A DNA stretch of 18,631 bases from an uncultured Clostridium sp. (GCA_900553925.1 USFH01000025.1:1-18631), one strand, 5' to 3'. Positions 1-6,101 are shown, counted from the stretch's first letter. Made by a program: numbers and translations. The notes: generated by a model from the sequence alone, not told the origin.

Positions 1-1
1 G

Positions 2-97
2 GAGGATTATGCGATGTACCGGAAGTTCTGGCCTGCGTGGATAGCGAAGATTCTGATGCATTTCTACCAAAAAGGACAGGATAGCAACCAGTTATAG
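2..97 (+). CDS. C-terminal end of an unidentified protein (partial)
   Basis: The window opens inside an open frame that ends at TAG 95-97. It encodes 31 residues, beginning EDYAMYRKFWPAW and ending KGQDSNQL. Codon use (GCG, AAG, CTG, CAG) matches the confirmed genes here. A second frame, ending at 82-84, is also open from the edge, but its residues look less protein-like. The tail is aromatic and basic, with a hydrophobic segment (WIAKILMHF) that could be amphipathic or membrane-associated. I do not recognise the family, and the visible part is too short to assign a role. The predicted ferredoxin promoter begins 18 bases after the stop. Confidence 0.45.
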   Translation, partial: EDYAMYRKFWPAWIAKILMHFYQKGQDSNQL

Positions 98-114
98 GAA
101 ATTGTAAAAATTAC

Positions 115-143
115 TTGCTATCTGAAGAAAAAAGCGTTACAAT
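115..143 (+). promoter_or_regulatory. Predicted sigma-A promoter of the ferredoxin gene
   Basis: TTGCTA (115-120) and TACAAT (138-143) are separated by exactly 17 bases, close to the TTGACA/TATAAT consensus. Transcription would start near base 150. The 74-base leader before the ferredoxin ATG would then begin right at the Fur-type palindrome at 151-165. This is a sequence match only. Confidence 0.65.
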
Positions 144-150
144 GTCAACG

Positions 151-165
151 TGATAATTATTATCA
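151..165. promoter_or_regulatory. Perfect 7-1-7 Fur-type operator
   Basis: TGATAAT-T-ATTATCA is a perfect 7-1-7 inverted repeat. It is identical to the core Fur box consensus established in Bacillus subtilis (TGATAATnATTATCA). It lies at the predicted +1 of the ferredoxin promoter, where a bound repressor would block initiation. A wider inverted pair, TCAACG (145-150) and CGTTGA (171-176), surrounds it off-centre. PerR and Zur boxes share the 7-1-7 form, but the TGATAAT arms fit Fur best. The regulator itself is not encoded in this window. Confidence 0.72.
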
Positions 166-223
166 ATAAACGTTGATTTTATCATTTTATCAATATCAAA
201 GGAAGAGTAAGGAGGATATTACC

Positions 224-394
224 ATGGCATTTAAGATTAACGATGGATGCGTTATGTGTGGAGCATGTGCAGGCGCTTGTCCTGTAGGCGCAATCTCAGA
301 AGGCGATGGCAAGTACGAGATCGACGCTTCTCTGTGTATTTCATGCGGAGCATGTGCAGGAACTTGCCCAACAGGTGTTATCTCTGAGGAGTAA
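224..394 (+). CDS. Small 2[4Fe-4S] ferredoxin
   Basis: This 56-residue protein is a clostridial-type bacterial ferredoxin, a soluble low-potential electron carrier. Two half-motifs are complete: Cys9, Cys12, Cys15 with Cys19-Pro, and Cys38, Cys41, Cys44 with Cys48-Pro. In this family each cluster is held by three cysteines of one motif and the distal CP cysteine of the other. The two halves are internally similar (CxxCGACAGxCPxGxIS), as expected from the ancient gene duplication. ATG 224 is chosen over an upstream in-frame start because AAGGAGG (209-215) lies 8 bases before it and because the mature family starts this way. The gene stands alone, between its own promoter with a Fur-type box and a terminator at 417-450. 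Likely partners are hydrogenase, pyruvate:ferredoxin oxidoreductase or Rnf, but none is encoded nearby. Confidence 0.96.
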   Translation: MAFKINDGCVMCGACAGACPVGAISEGDGKYEIDASLCISCGACAGTCPTGVISEE

Positions 395-416
395 TCCAAT
401 AGCGGTTACATATAGA

Positions 417-450
417 AAAAGAGTCTTGAATAAGTCAAGGCTCTTTTCTT
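417..450 (+). terminator. Rho-independent terminator of the ferredoxin gene
   Basis: A 13-bp stem (417-429 with 435-447, one G-T pair) encloses a 5-base loop, ATAAG. The 3' arm ends in TTTT and is followed by CTTTAT. It begins 22 bases after the ferredoxin stop, so the transcript is probably monocistronic. The A-rich 5' arm means it may also work weakly on the minus strand. Confidence 0.85.
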
Positions 451-732
451 TATGTCCTGATTATGCAGTCAGAGTTAGATTTTCTGGATTATCACCTTCT
501 TTTTCCTGGCGCATATTATATCCGTATAGGCATAAGAGGTCTGTGATATATCTATATTCCTTCGAAATATAATGCTGCGCCGTCTATTAAAACACATGGA
601 ATAAATGTAGGAAACCCTACAAAGAATAAAGAATGTAATTAACTATGCAACTCATATCCTACTATATATCAGAGGAAAATGCAAGTGCGCAGCAGTGAAT
701 TTCCAGCAATTAATTGTGAAAAAAATGAGAAA
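451..732. other. Non-coding stretch with inverted repeats
   Basis: No supported gene with a start codon lies between the ferredoxin terminator and the mecA promoter. Three structural features are visible. An 8-bp inverted repeat, TGCTGCGC (573-580) and GCGCAGCA (687-694), has partial complementarity extending outward (GAAAT against ATTTC). A short hairpin, TGTAGG-AAAC-CCTACA (606-621), lies inside that repeat. A palindrome CAATTAATTG is at 707-716. The stretch is more AT-rich than the neighbouring genes. A possible coding remnant on the minus strand (461-583) is listed separately. The repeat pair could mark a small mobile relic or an RNA structure, and I cannot decide which. Confidence 0.4.
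461..583 (-). pseudogene. Possible C-terminal remnant of a gene
   Basis: Read on the minus strand, a 40-codon open stretch ends at TAA (461-463) and begins just after an in-frame TAG (584-586). It has no usable start except an internal ATG that would give 17 residues. The residues look like a genuine soluble C-terminus (HYISKEYRYITDLLCLYGYN, then a charged tail MRQEKEGDNPENLTLTA). I cannot name a family. It may be the decayed end of a gene whose 5' part is gone, or a chance open frame. Confidence is low. Confidence 0.22.
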
Positions 733-762
733 TTGCTTTACATGTGACAGTTTTGTGATAAA
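733..762 (+). promoter_or_regulatory. Predicted extended -10 promoter of mecA
   Basis: TTGCTT (733-738) is followed, 18 bases later, by GATAAA (757-762) with an upstream TG (754-755), which makes an extended -10 element. It lies about 54 bases before the mecA ATG. It is the best match in the region but is not a perfect consensus. Confidence 0.45.
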
Positions 763-815
763 CTAAGTAGTACAAAAAAATTGTTTTTTGAACATATGCA
801 AAGGAGTTGACAACT

Positions 816-1643
816 ATGAAGTTAGAACGATTAAGTGAGAATCAGATACGTTGCACACTTTATAAGTCAGACCTGGCAGATAAGGAAATTCATTTGACGG
901 AATTGGCATATGGAACAGAGAAAGCGAAAGCGCTATTCCGCGAGTTGATGCAGCAGGCATCAAGTGAATTGGGTTTTGATGTGGATAATGTCCCACTTAT
1001 GATAGAAGCAATACCTGTATCGCCAGAGTGTCTGATTCTGGTAATTACGAAAGTCGACGATCCGGAAGAACTGGATACGCGATTCTCCAGATTCACACGT
1101 CCATCCGATATGGAGGATGAAGAGGATGAGGATGGAGAAGATGCAGATGGCGGTCTTGGTCTGGTGGACGAAGATGAGGATGAACAGATGCTTGCGGAGA
1201 ATAATCCGGTGAATGGTCTGCTTAAGGCGATTGGAGGTCTGGCAGAGGATTTGAGTGGGCTTGTGAGCGGCAAGGGCTTGAAGCCGGGGGCAGCGAATGC
1301 TTCGGATCGCAGAACGGAGATCAGACAGGATGTGCAGGAGCAGGAACCGGAAGTGTTCCGCATTTATGCATTTAAGAATCTGGATCAGGTTATTGTATCT
1401 GCGAAACTGGTGAAGGATATATATAAGAGTGAGAACTCTTTGTACAAGAATCCGCGTGACAGCCGGTTCTATCTGTATATGACGAAGAATCAGAACACGG
1501 AGAACGAATTTGTGAAGACCTGTAATCTGCTGGGTGAATACAGTAACCGTGTGCGTACGACTTATGCGACACCGAGTCACATGCGTGAACACTATAAGCT
1601 GATCCTGGATGCGAATGCATTACAGACGCTTGCGAAGCTGTAG
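816..1643 (+). CDS. mecA: MecA-family adaptor protein for ClpC
   Basis: The 275-residue product has the MecA layout. An N-terminal substrate-binding domain (about 1-95, starting MKLERLSENQIRC and ending LVITKVDDPEEL) is joined by an acidic, flexible linker (about 97-190) to a C-terminal domain (about 195-275, FRIYAFKNLDQVI to the end). In Bacillus the C-terminal domain binds the AAA+ unfoldase ClpC and the N-terminal domain captures targets such as ComK. Here the role is presumably delivery of substrates to ClpCP in the cytoplasm. The linker is unusually acidic (runs of D and E near 97-125) and is longer than the Bacillus linker as I remember it. ATG 816 is preferred over TTG 807 because AAGGAG (801-806) lies 9 bases upstream. 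No clpC or com gene is in the window, so the natural substrates are unknown. Confidence 0.88.
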   Translation: MKLERLSENQIRCTLYKSDLADKEIHLTELAYGTEKAKALFRELMQQASSELGFDVDNVPLMIEAIPVSPECLILVITKVDDPEELDTRFSRFTRPSDMEDEEDEDGEDADGGLGLVDEDEDEQMLAENNPVNGLLKAIGGLAEDLSGLVSGKGLKPGAANASDRRTEIRQDVQEQEPEVFRIYAFKNLDQVIVSAKLVKDIYKSENSLYKNPRDSRFYLYMTKNQNTENEFVKTCNLLGEYSNRVRTTYATPSHMREHYKLILDANALQTLAKL

Positions 1644-1653
1644 AATCACAGGA

Positions 1654-1687
1654 CTATATCCGGGACAGAATGGATATCCGGATATAG
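1654..1687 (+). other. Hairpin downstream of mecA
   Basis: CTATATCCGG (1654-1663) pairs perfectly with CCGGATATAG (1678-1687) across a 14-base loop. It starts 10 bases after the mecA stop. It lacks a following T-run, so it is more likely a 3' stabilising stem than the terminator itself, which follows at 1714-1754. Confidence 0.55.
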
Positions 1688-1713
1688 AGATATTAAGAAA
1701 ATAAAATGATAAT

Positions 1714-1754
1714 AAAAAGATCATCGACGTTGTTATGACATCGATGATCTTTTT
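1714..1754. terminator. Bidirectional terminator between mecA and tkt
   Basis: A perfect 14-bp stem, AAAAAGATCATCGA (1714-1727) against TCGATGATCTTTTT (1741-1754), encloses 13 bases. A-runs and T-runs at both ends let it act in both directions. It is placed to end the mecA transcript on the plus strand and the DUF1858-BI-1-tkt transcript on the minus strand. Confidence 0.85.
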
Positions 1755-1760
1755 GCATTT

Positions 1761-1795
1761 ATGTCCCATTCAGACGGAATATCTGCATGGGACAT
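1761..1795 (-). other. Hairpin downstream of transketolase
   Basis: ATGTCCCAT (1761-1769) pairs with ATGGGACAT (1787-1795), and an inner CAGA/TCTG stem lies across a single mismatch. It is 26 bases past the tkt stop in the minus direction. No T-run follows directly, so it probably protects the 3' end or assists the terminator at 1714-1754. Confidence 0.5.
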
Positions 1796-1821
1796 GAAAT
1801 TCATATAAGATTCTTAATAAG

Positions 1822-3813
1822 TTAGTTCAATGTTTTCTTTACAGCTGCGACAACTGCATCCTTTGTGATGCCGAAGTACTCGAAGAGCTGGCTGCCCGGT
1901 GCAGAAGCACCGAATGACTTCATTCCAACGAACTGACCGTTGATACCGATGTATCTGCCCCATCCGAACTCGGAGAGTGCCTCGACACCAACTCTGGCTG
2001 TTACGTTCTTAGGAAGAACAGCATCCTTATACTCATCCGGCTGATCCTCGAACAGATCCATACATGGCATGCTGACCACGCGAACATCAATGTTCTCGGT
2101 TGCAAGCTCTTTCTTCGCTTCGACAGCAAGAGAAACCTCAGATCCGGTCGCGATGATGATAGCATCCGGTGTATCCTTCACAGAATCCTCTAAGATATAA
2201 CCGCCCTTCAATGCTTCCTGGCTGCTGCCATCTAACTGTGGCAGATTCTGTCTGGAGAGAACCAGAGCCGTTGGTGCATCCTTCTTGTTTGCTGCAAAGT
2301 ACCATGCGGCTGCACACTCGGTTGCATCTGCCGGACGATATACATAGAAGTTCGGCATAGCACGGAGCATAGCAAGCTGCTCGATTGGCTCGTGGGTTGG
2401 ACCATCCTCGCCGACACCGATACTGTCATGGGTCAATACATAAGTAAGTGGAACACCCATCAGAGCGGAAAGTCTTGCCATTGGCTTTACATAATCGCTG
2501 AATACGAAGAATGTAGAGACGAATGGACGTAAACCACCGTGCAGGGCGATACCGTTTCCGATTGCGGCCATTGCGATCTCGCGGATACCGAAATGGATGT
2601 TCTTGCCGAGCGGATTCTCCTTGGAGTAATCACCGGCGTCTTTCATGTTTGTCTTTGTAGATGGAGCAAGGTCTGCGGCCCCGCCAAACATATTCGGGAC
2701 AACATTGTTGATGATATTCAAAAGCTTTCCGGATACATTTCTGGTTGCTTCCGGCTTGTCGAAGGAATTCCAGAATTCGTCTAAGTCATACAGACATTTT
2801 GCATTATCTGTGTTGTGGTAGGTATCCCACAGCTCTTTCATCTCCGGATATGTCTTGCAGTAGTCTGCGAATAATGCATTCCATGCGTCTTCGGCAGCTG
2901 CCTTTTCCTCAGCAAGCTTGGCAAAATGATCGTAGACATCCTGATCTAAAACAAATGGACCGTTGTCAGCGATACCAAGGTTTGCACGGAGTGCTGCAAC
3001 GTTCTCGACACCGAGTGGTTCGCCATGTGCACTTGCCTTGCCTTCCTTGGCAGGACAGCCGGCACCGATCTTCGTCTTGATCTCGATCATGGAAGGTCTG
3101 CCTTTTTCGGCCTTGGCTGCTTCGATTGCCTTGCCGATGGCATCTAAGTCATTTCCATCCTCAACAAGCTGGGTATGGAAACCGAAAGACTCAAAACGTT
3201 TTCTTACATTCTCACGGAACGCGATGTTCGTGTCACCTTCGATTGAAATGTTGTTGGAATCATATAATACAATCAGCTTCTCTAAGCCGAGTGTGCCTGC
3301 GAGTGAGAATGCCTCGTAGCTGATGCCTTCCATCATACAGCCGTCACCGCCAAGTACGTAGGTATAGTGGTCAACGACCGGGAAGTCCTTCTTGTTGAAG
3401 GTTGCGGCAAGATGCTTTTCTGCCATTGCCATACCAACTGCCATTGCCATACCGGCGCCAAGTGGACCAGTGGTGGCTTCTACGCCAACCGTGTGACCAT
3501 ATTCCGGATGTCCCGGTGTCTTGGAACCAAGCTGACGGAAGTTTTTCATATCCTCAATTGTGATACCGTAACCGAAGAAGTGAAGCAGGGAATATAACAG
3601 GGCGGAGCCATGTCCACCGGACAGAATGAAACGGTCGCGGTTTTCCCATTTTGGATCTTTCGGATTGTGGTTCATGTGGTTTGCCCACAGCTCATATGCC
3701 ATAGGAGCAGAACCAAGTGGAAGTCCCGGATGACCGGAGTTTGCCTTCTGGATGGCGTCTGCGGCAAGCACACGAATGGAATTTACGGATTTTGTATCAA
3801 TTGCACTACTCAT
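1822..3813 (-). CDS. tkt: Transketolase
   Basis: This 663-residue, full-length transketolase uses thiamine diphosphate to move two-carbon units between sugar phosphates in the non-oxidative pentose phosphate pathway. Visible landmarks are SGHPG near 28, TTGPLGAG near 114-121, the ThDP/Mg motif beginning GDG near 156-158 and continuing to DSNNIS near 185-190, the FGIRE segment with the likely catalytic Glu near 412, and HDSIGVGEDGPTHEP near 462-476. The length is typical. ATG 3813 is chosen over TTG 3819 because GAGGAG then sits about 10 bases upstream, while the TTG would be too close to it. It is the last gene of a minus-strand cluster, 36 bases after the BI-1-like gene. Nothing suggests truncation or altered catalysis. 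Confidence 0.96.
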   Translation of the reverse strand: MSSAIDTKSVNSIRVLAADAIQKANSGHPGLPLGSAPMAYELWANHMNHNPKDPKWENRDRFILSGGHGSALLYSLLHFFGYGITIEDMKNFRQLGSKTPGHPEYGHTVGVEATTGPLGAGMAMAVGMAMAEKHLAATFNKKDFPVVDHYTYVLGGDGCMMEGISYEAFSLAGTLGLEKLIVLYDSNNISIEGDTNIAFRENVRKRFESFGFHTQLVEDGNDLDAIGKAIEAAKAEKGRPSMIEIKTKIGAGCPAKEGKASAHGEPLGVENVAALRANLGIADNGPFVLDQDVYDHFAKLAEEKAAAEDAWNALFADYCKTYPEMKELWDTYHNTDNAKCLYDLDEFWNSFDKPEATRNVSGKLLNIINNVVPNMFGGAADLAPSTKTNMKDAGDYSKENPLGKNIHFGIREIAMAAIGNGIALHGGLRPFVSTFFVFSDYVKPMARLSALMGVPLTYVLTHDSIGVGEDGPTHEPIEQLAMLRAMPNFYVYRPADATECAAAWYFAANKKDAPTALVLSRQNLPQLDGSSQEALKGGYILEDSVKDTPDAIIIATGSEVSLAVEAKKELATENIDVRVVSMPCMDLFEDQPDEYKDAVLPKNVTARVGVEALSEFGWGRYIGINGQFVGMKSFGASAPGSQLFEYFGITKDAVVAAVKKTLN

Positions 3814-3849
3814 GTTCAATGCTCTCCTCTAAATAAGTTTCTTGTATGA

Positions 3850-4698
3850 TTAGTTTCTGTTCGCGCGCGCCAGAATTCTCATGATGCGTAAGAACAGATT
3901 AACAATATCCAGATACAGTTCGCAGGCTGCGTCGATCGCATTGTCTGCTGTCTTCTCAACTGCGTTTGCCTTCGCCCAGTCATAACCGATGTACAGGCAG
4001 AAGATTGCAACAACGATGTAGTCGATGATCGGAAGTGCACCGCTTCCCATGATCAGTGTCAGAATCAGTTCCGCAACAATCGTGACAAGTAATGTGATGC
4101 CAAGTGTTCTGCCCATGCTTAAGAACACACGTGGATAAAGTGATGATACAAACATCATGACGAGTGTTACAACGGCTGTGATCGCAAATGATGCGGTAAC
4201 GATCGAGCCCCCTTCCATCATCGTGTACGCAGTTACGGTAAATGAGATTACGACTCCGATTGGAACAACAACGAGGTTGTAGCCGATGAAGCTTATAACC
4301 GGATTGTTTGATTTGCGGACCATCATCGTACCGGCAATTGCACAGACAAAATAGCCGATGTAGAACAGAAGCGGATTCGAAATCACGAAACGCATGATGG
4401 AATCACTGAAGACAGCCGTCATGATGCAGTTCACAATGAAACCATACAGCAGGACGCCGCCGATGATCAGGTTGTATGCCTCTGTGGAAATAATCTTCCC
4501 GGAAGAAGCGGAATAACCGTTGTTGTAATTGTAATTACCGCCGCCATAGCCATTGTTGTCATATCCGGCATTGTTATACTGGTACTGGCTGTTGTAGCCG
4601 TTGTTATAATTGTAGTCGTAATTATAGTTGTTGTTATAGTCGTTATTGTTGTTATAGCCACTATTATAACCATTGTTATAATCATTATTATAAGACAT
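3850..4698 (-). CDS. BI-1/YccA-like membrane protein with Asn/Tyr-rich N-terminus
   Basis: The 282-residue product has two parts. Residues 1-66 are almost entirely Asn, Tyr, Gly, Asp and Ser; by hand count, 41 of the first 60 are N or Y. From about residue 74 to 240 come hydrophobic segments that fit about seven membrane helices. The C-terminal stretch (IGYDWAKANA, then LYLDIVNLFLRIMRILARAN) matches the Bax inhibitor-1/YccA family pattern. Bacterial members are proposed to affect ion leak or to interact with FtsH, but the role here is not known. The low-complexity head probably lies in the cytoplasm and resembles prion-like or condensate-forming sequence. ATG 4698 has a GGGGG-type Shine-Dalgarno about 9 bases upstream. 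The gene lies 62 bases after the DUF1858 gene and 36 before tkt, so the three are probably cotranscribed. Confidence 0.8.
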   Translation of the reverse strand: MSYNNDYNNGYNSGYNNNNDYNNNYNYDYNYNNGYNSQYQYNNAGYDNNGYGGGNYNYNNGYSASSGKIISTEAYNLIIGGVLLYGFIVNCIMTAVFSDSIMRFVISNPLLFYIGYFVCAIAGTMMVRKSNNPVISFIGYNLVVVPIGVVISFTVTAYTMMEGGSIVTASFAITAVVTLVMMFVSSLYPRVFLSMGRTLGITLLVTIVAELILTLIMGSGALPIIDYIVVAIFCLYIGYDWAKANAVEKTADNAIDAACELYLDIVNLFLRIMRILARANRN

Positions 4699-4760
4699 TT
4701 AAATTGCCCCCTTTCGCTGTGGAACGGCGAAACACCCATGTGCTCCGCCGTCTGCATTTA

Positions 4761-4979
4761 TTAAGCATTTGCTTCCTTCTTAGCAAGATATGCGTTGATG
4801 TCGGCAATGACCTCATCACAATTCATGCCGTGAACCATACATGCCTCCTCGAGACTCTCCATAGCTGCGGATGGACATCCGACACAGTGCATGCCGGCAG
4901 CCATAAGAATCGCTGCATTTCCTGGATCAACCTCGATAATCTCGTGAATCAACATAGATTTATCAATCTGTTTTGCCAT
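4761..4979 (-). CDS. DUF1858 small redox-disulfide protein
   Basis: This 72-residue protein matches the DUF1858 / TIGR03980 family, named for association with hybrid-cluster proteins. Members carry a predicted redox-active CxxC. Here the pair is in HCVGCPSA, about residues 32-35. A further cysteine is in EEACMVHG, and the Met-Asn-Cys segment (GMNCDEVI) is typical. The N-terminal IDKSMLIHEII and the C-terminal ADINAYLAK helices fit the family fold. The start at 4979 is chosen because AGGAGG lies just upstream; a longer in-frame start at 5030 would add a 17-residue extension that includes the promoter region. No hybrid-cluster protein gene is next to it. It is the first gene of the cluster ending with tkt. 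The function is unproven. Confidence 0.85.
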   Translation of the reverse strand: MAKQIDKSMLIHEIIEVDPGNAAILMAAGMHCVGCPSAAMESLEEACMVHGMNCDEVIADINAYLAKKEANA

Positions 4980-5005
4980 GATAACTGACCTCCTTTTATA
5001 TTCGC

Positions 5006-5024
5006 TTTGCACATATATTGCAAA
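5006..5024. promoter_or_regulatory. Inverted repeat, possible operator of the DUF1858-tkt operon
   Basis: TTTGCA (5006-5011) and TGCAAA (5019-5024) form a perfect 6-7-6 inverted repeat around CATATAT. It lies between the predicted minus-strand -10 (5034-5039) and the DUF1858 start codon, in the untranslated leader. It could be an operator or a short RNA hairpin. It does not match a regulator I can name. Confidence 0.35.
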
Positions 5025-5033
5025 ACACAACTA

Positions 5034-5039
5034 AGTATA
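5034..5039 (-). promoter_or_regulatory. Predicted -10 element of the DUF1858-BI-1-tkt operon
   Basis: On the minus strand, TATACT is preceded by TGT, giving an extended -10. The -35 region is weak and T-rich. It is about 55 bases from the DUF1858 ATG and is divergent from the tmk promoter. Confidence 0.45.
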
Positions 5040-5082
5040 ACATATACGAAAGAAAAAATCTATGGTAAAATCCTTCTGATAA

Positions 5083-5091
5083 TGGTATAGT
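5083..5091 (+). promoter_or_regulatory. Predicted extended -10 promoter of tmk
   Basis: TGG-TATAGT (TG at 5083-5084, hexamer 5086-5091) is an extended -10 site, about 34 bases before the tmk ATG. No convincing -35 is present, which extended -10 promoters tolerate. It would drive the tmk-rsmI operon. Confidence 0.45.
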
Positions 5092-5124
5092 ATAAATAGC
5101 TATGCGAAGGAAAAGGGAGCGATT

Positions 5125-5754
5125 ATGAAGGGCTTATTTCTTACGATGGAGGGACCGGATGGTTCCGGAAAGACGACACAGATTTCAAAGCTGAAGACAT
5201 ATCTTGAAGCGAATGGTTACACAGAGGTTGTGTTAACCAGAGAACCGGGCGGAACCGCGATCAGCGAGGCAGTCCGCGGGATTTTACTGAACCGCGCATA
5301 CGCGGAGATGGATGATCATACGGAGGCACTTCTATATGCGGCGGCACGTGCGCAGCTCGTGGCACAGGTGATCAGACCGGCACTTGAGGCAGGCAAGGCG
5401 GTCATCAGTGACCGGTTCGTGGATTCTTCCGCTGTCTATCAGGGCATGGCGCGGGGACTTGGCGTTCAGGAGATTTATGACCTGAATGGGTTCGCAATGC
5501 AGGGAATCTGGCCGGATATGACGATCCACCTGGATCTGCCGGCGGAGGTAGGACTTGCCCGTGCAAAATCACGCGCAGAGCTTGACCGGATGGAAGCACA
5601 GTCGACAGCATTTCACGGGAAGGTGGCACAGGGATACCGGGATCTGGCTGCGCTTGCCCCGCAACGTATCGTGACGATCGACGCCACACAGGACATCGAG
5701 ACGATCCATAAGACAATCGTGGAGAAAGTAGAGAAACTGCTTGCCGCAAGGTGA
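5125..5754 (+). CDS. tmk: Thymidylate kinase (dTMP kinase)
   Basis: The 209-residue enzyme phosphorylates dTMP to dTDP with ATP, an essential step in dTTP synthesis in the cytoplasm. The P-loop GPDGSGKT is at residues 10-17. The DRF motif at 96-98 is followed by the family's SSxxYQGxxRGLG segment. The LID region SRAELDRME, near 149-157, carries basic residues. Length and order are standard. GGGAG lies about 6 bases before ATG 5125. It heads the replication and modification operon seen in Bacillus (tmk-yaaQ-yaaR-holB-yaaT...). The next gene here, however, is 347 bases away, past a large inverted-repeat element, and yaaQ is missing. A small AGTTGC-AAC-GCAACT hairpin (5754-5768) overlaps the stop codon but has no T-run. 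Confidence 0.96.
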   Translation: MKGLFLTMEGPDGSGKTTQISKLKTYLEANGYTEVVLTREPGGTAISEAVRGILLNRAYAEMDDHTEALLYAAARAQLVAQVIRPALEAGKAVISDRFVDSSAVYQGMARGLGVQEIYDLNGFAMQGIWPDMTIHLDLPAEVGLARAKSRAELDRMEAQSTAFHGKVAQGYRDLAALAPQRIVTIDATQDIETIHKTIVEKVEKLLAAR

Positions 5755-5784
5755 GTTGCAACGCAACTTGACGGGAAGCAGATG

Positions 5785-6079
5785 GATAATTACGAAACTA
5801 CGAATGTGTCGGTTGAATATGTTTTGATACTGATTCGTGAAATATGCATATGTTTGAAATTTAGAAGTTCTTAGTGCTCTGTGATTTGCCAGCAATGATT
5901 GAACACGATGTTCAATCAAGCTGTCATTGAGCCATGGATGGCGAATTGACAGCGGTTGCGTACGGAATGAAAAATAATATATCAGAGCACTTAGAACTTC
6001 TTGATTTCAAGACATCGCATATAGAATGAATCAGTATTAAAATATATGCAATTAGAAAAAATGATGTTTCGTAATTATC
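5785..6079 (+). repeat. 295-bp long inverted-repeat element with branched top, unidentified
   Basis: The arms 5785-5881 and 5983-6079 are both 97 bases and align as an inverted repeat without gaps. The outer 14 bases (GATAATTACGAAAC against GTTTCGTAATTATC) are perfect, and an inner block (5863-5881 against 5983-6001) matches at 18 of 19. By hand count 70 of 97 positions are complementary, and nine of the mismatches would be G-U pairs in plus-strand RNA. The 101-base centre holds two more hairpins: a perfect 10-bp stem with a CGA loop (5896-5905/5909-5918), and a 7-bp stem (5920-5926/5947-5953) capped by GCCA-TGGA-TGGC (5931-5942). No coding frame is supported. It fills most of the tmk-yaaR gap. 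It may be a structured RNA or a MITE-like mobile relic; no clear target-site duplication is seen. Confidence 0.75.
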
Positions 6080-6101
6080 GCATGAGGAAGGAGGAGAGTA
6101 A

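Noticed and set aside
306..572. Plus-strand frame overlapping the ferredoxin gene and its terminator
   Set aside because: It runs through the ferredoxin coding sequence in another frame and through the terminator stem, with no ribosome site.
960..1592. Minus-strand open frame (210 codons) opposite mecA
   Set aside because: It lies wholly inside a well-supported gene, has no ribosome site, and has biased shadow composition.
5754..5768. AGTTGC-AAC-GCAACT hairpin considered as the tmk terminator
   Set aside because: The stem is only 6 bp, overlaps the stop codon, and has no T-run.
6001..6027. TTGATT...TAGAAT considered as a promoter for yaaR inside the right arm
   Set aside because: The spacing is only 15 bases and the site is embedded in the paired arm, so it was not listed as a feature.
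5785..6079. Inverted-repeat element considered as bacterial SRP RNA
   Set aside because: The size and long rod shape are similar, but I do not find the conserved helix 8 loop sequence (GGAA-type loop with the A-rich internal bulge).
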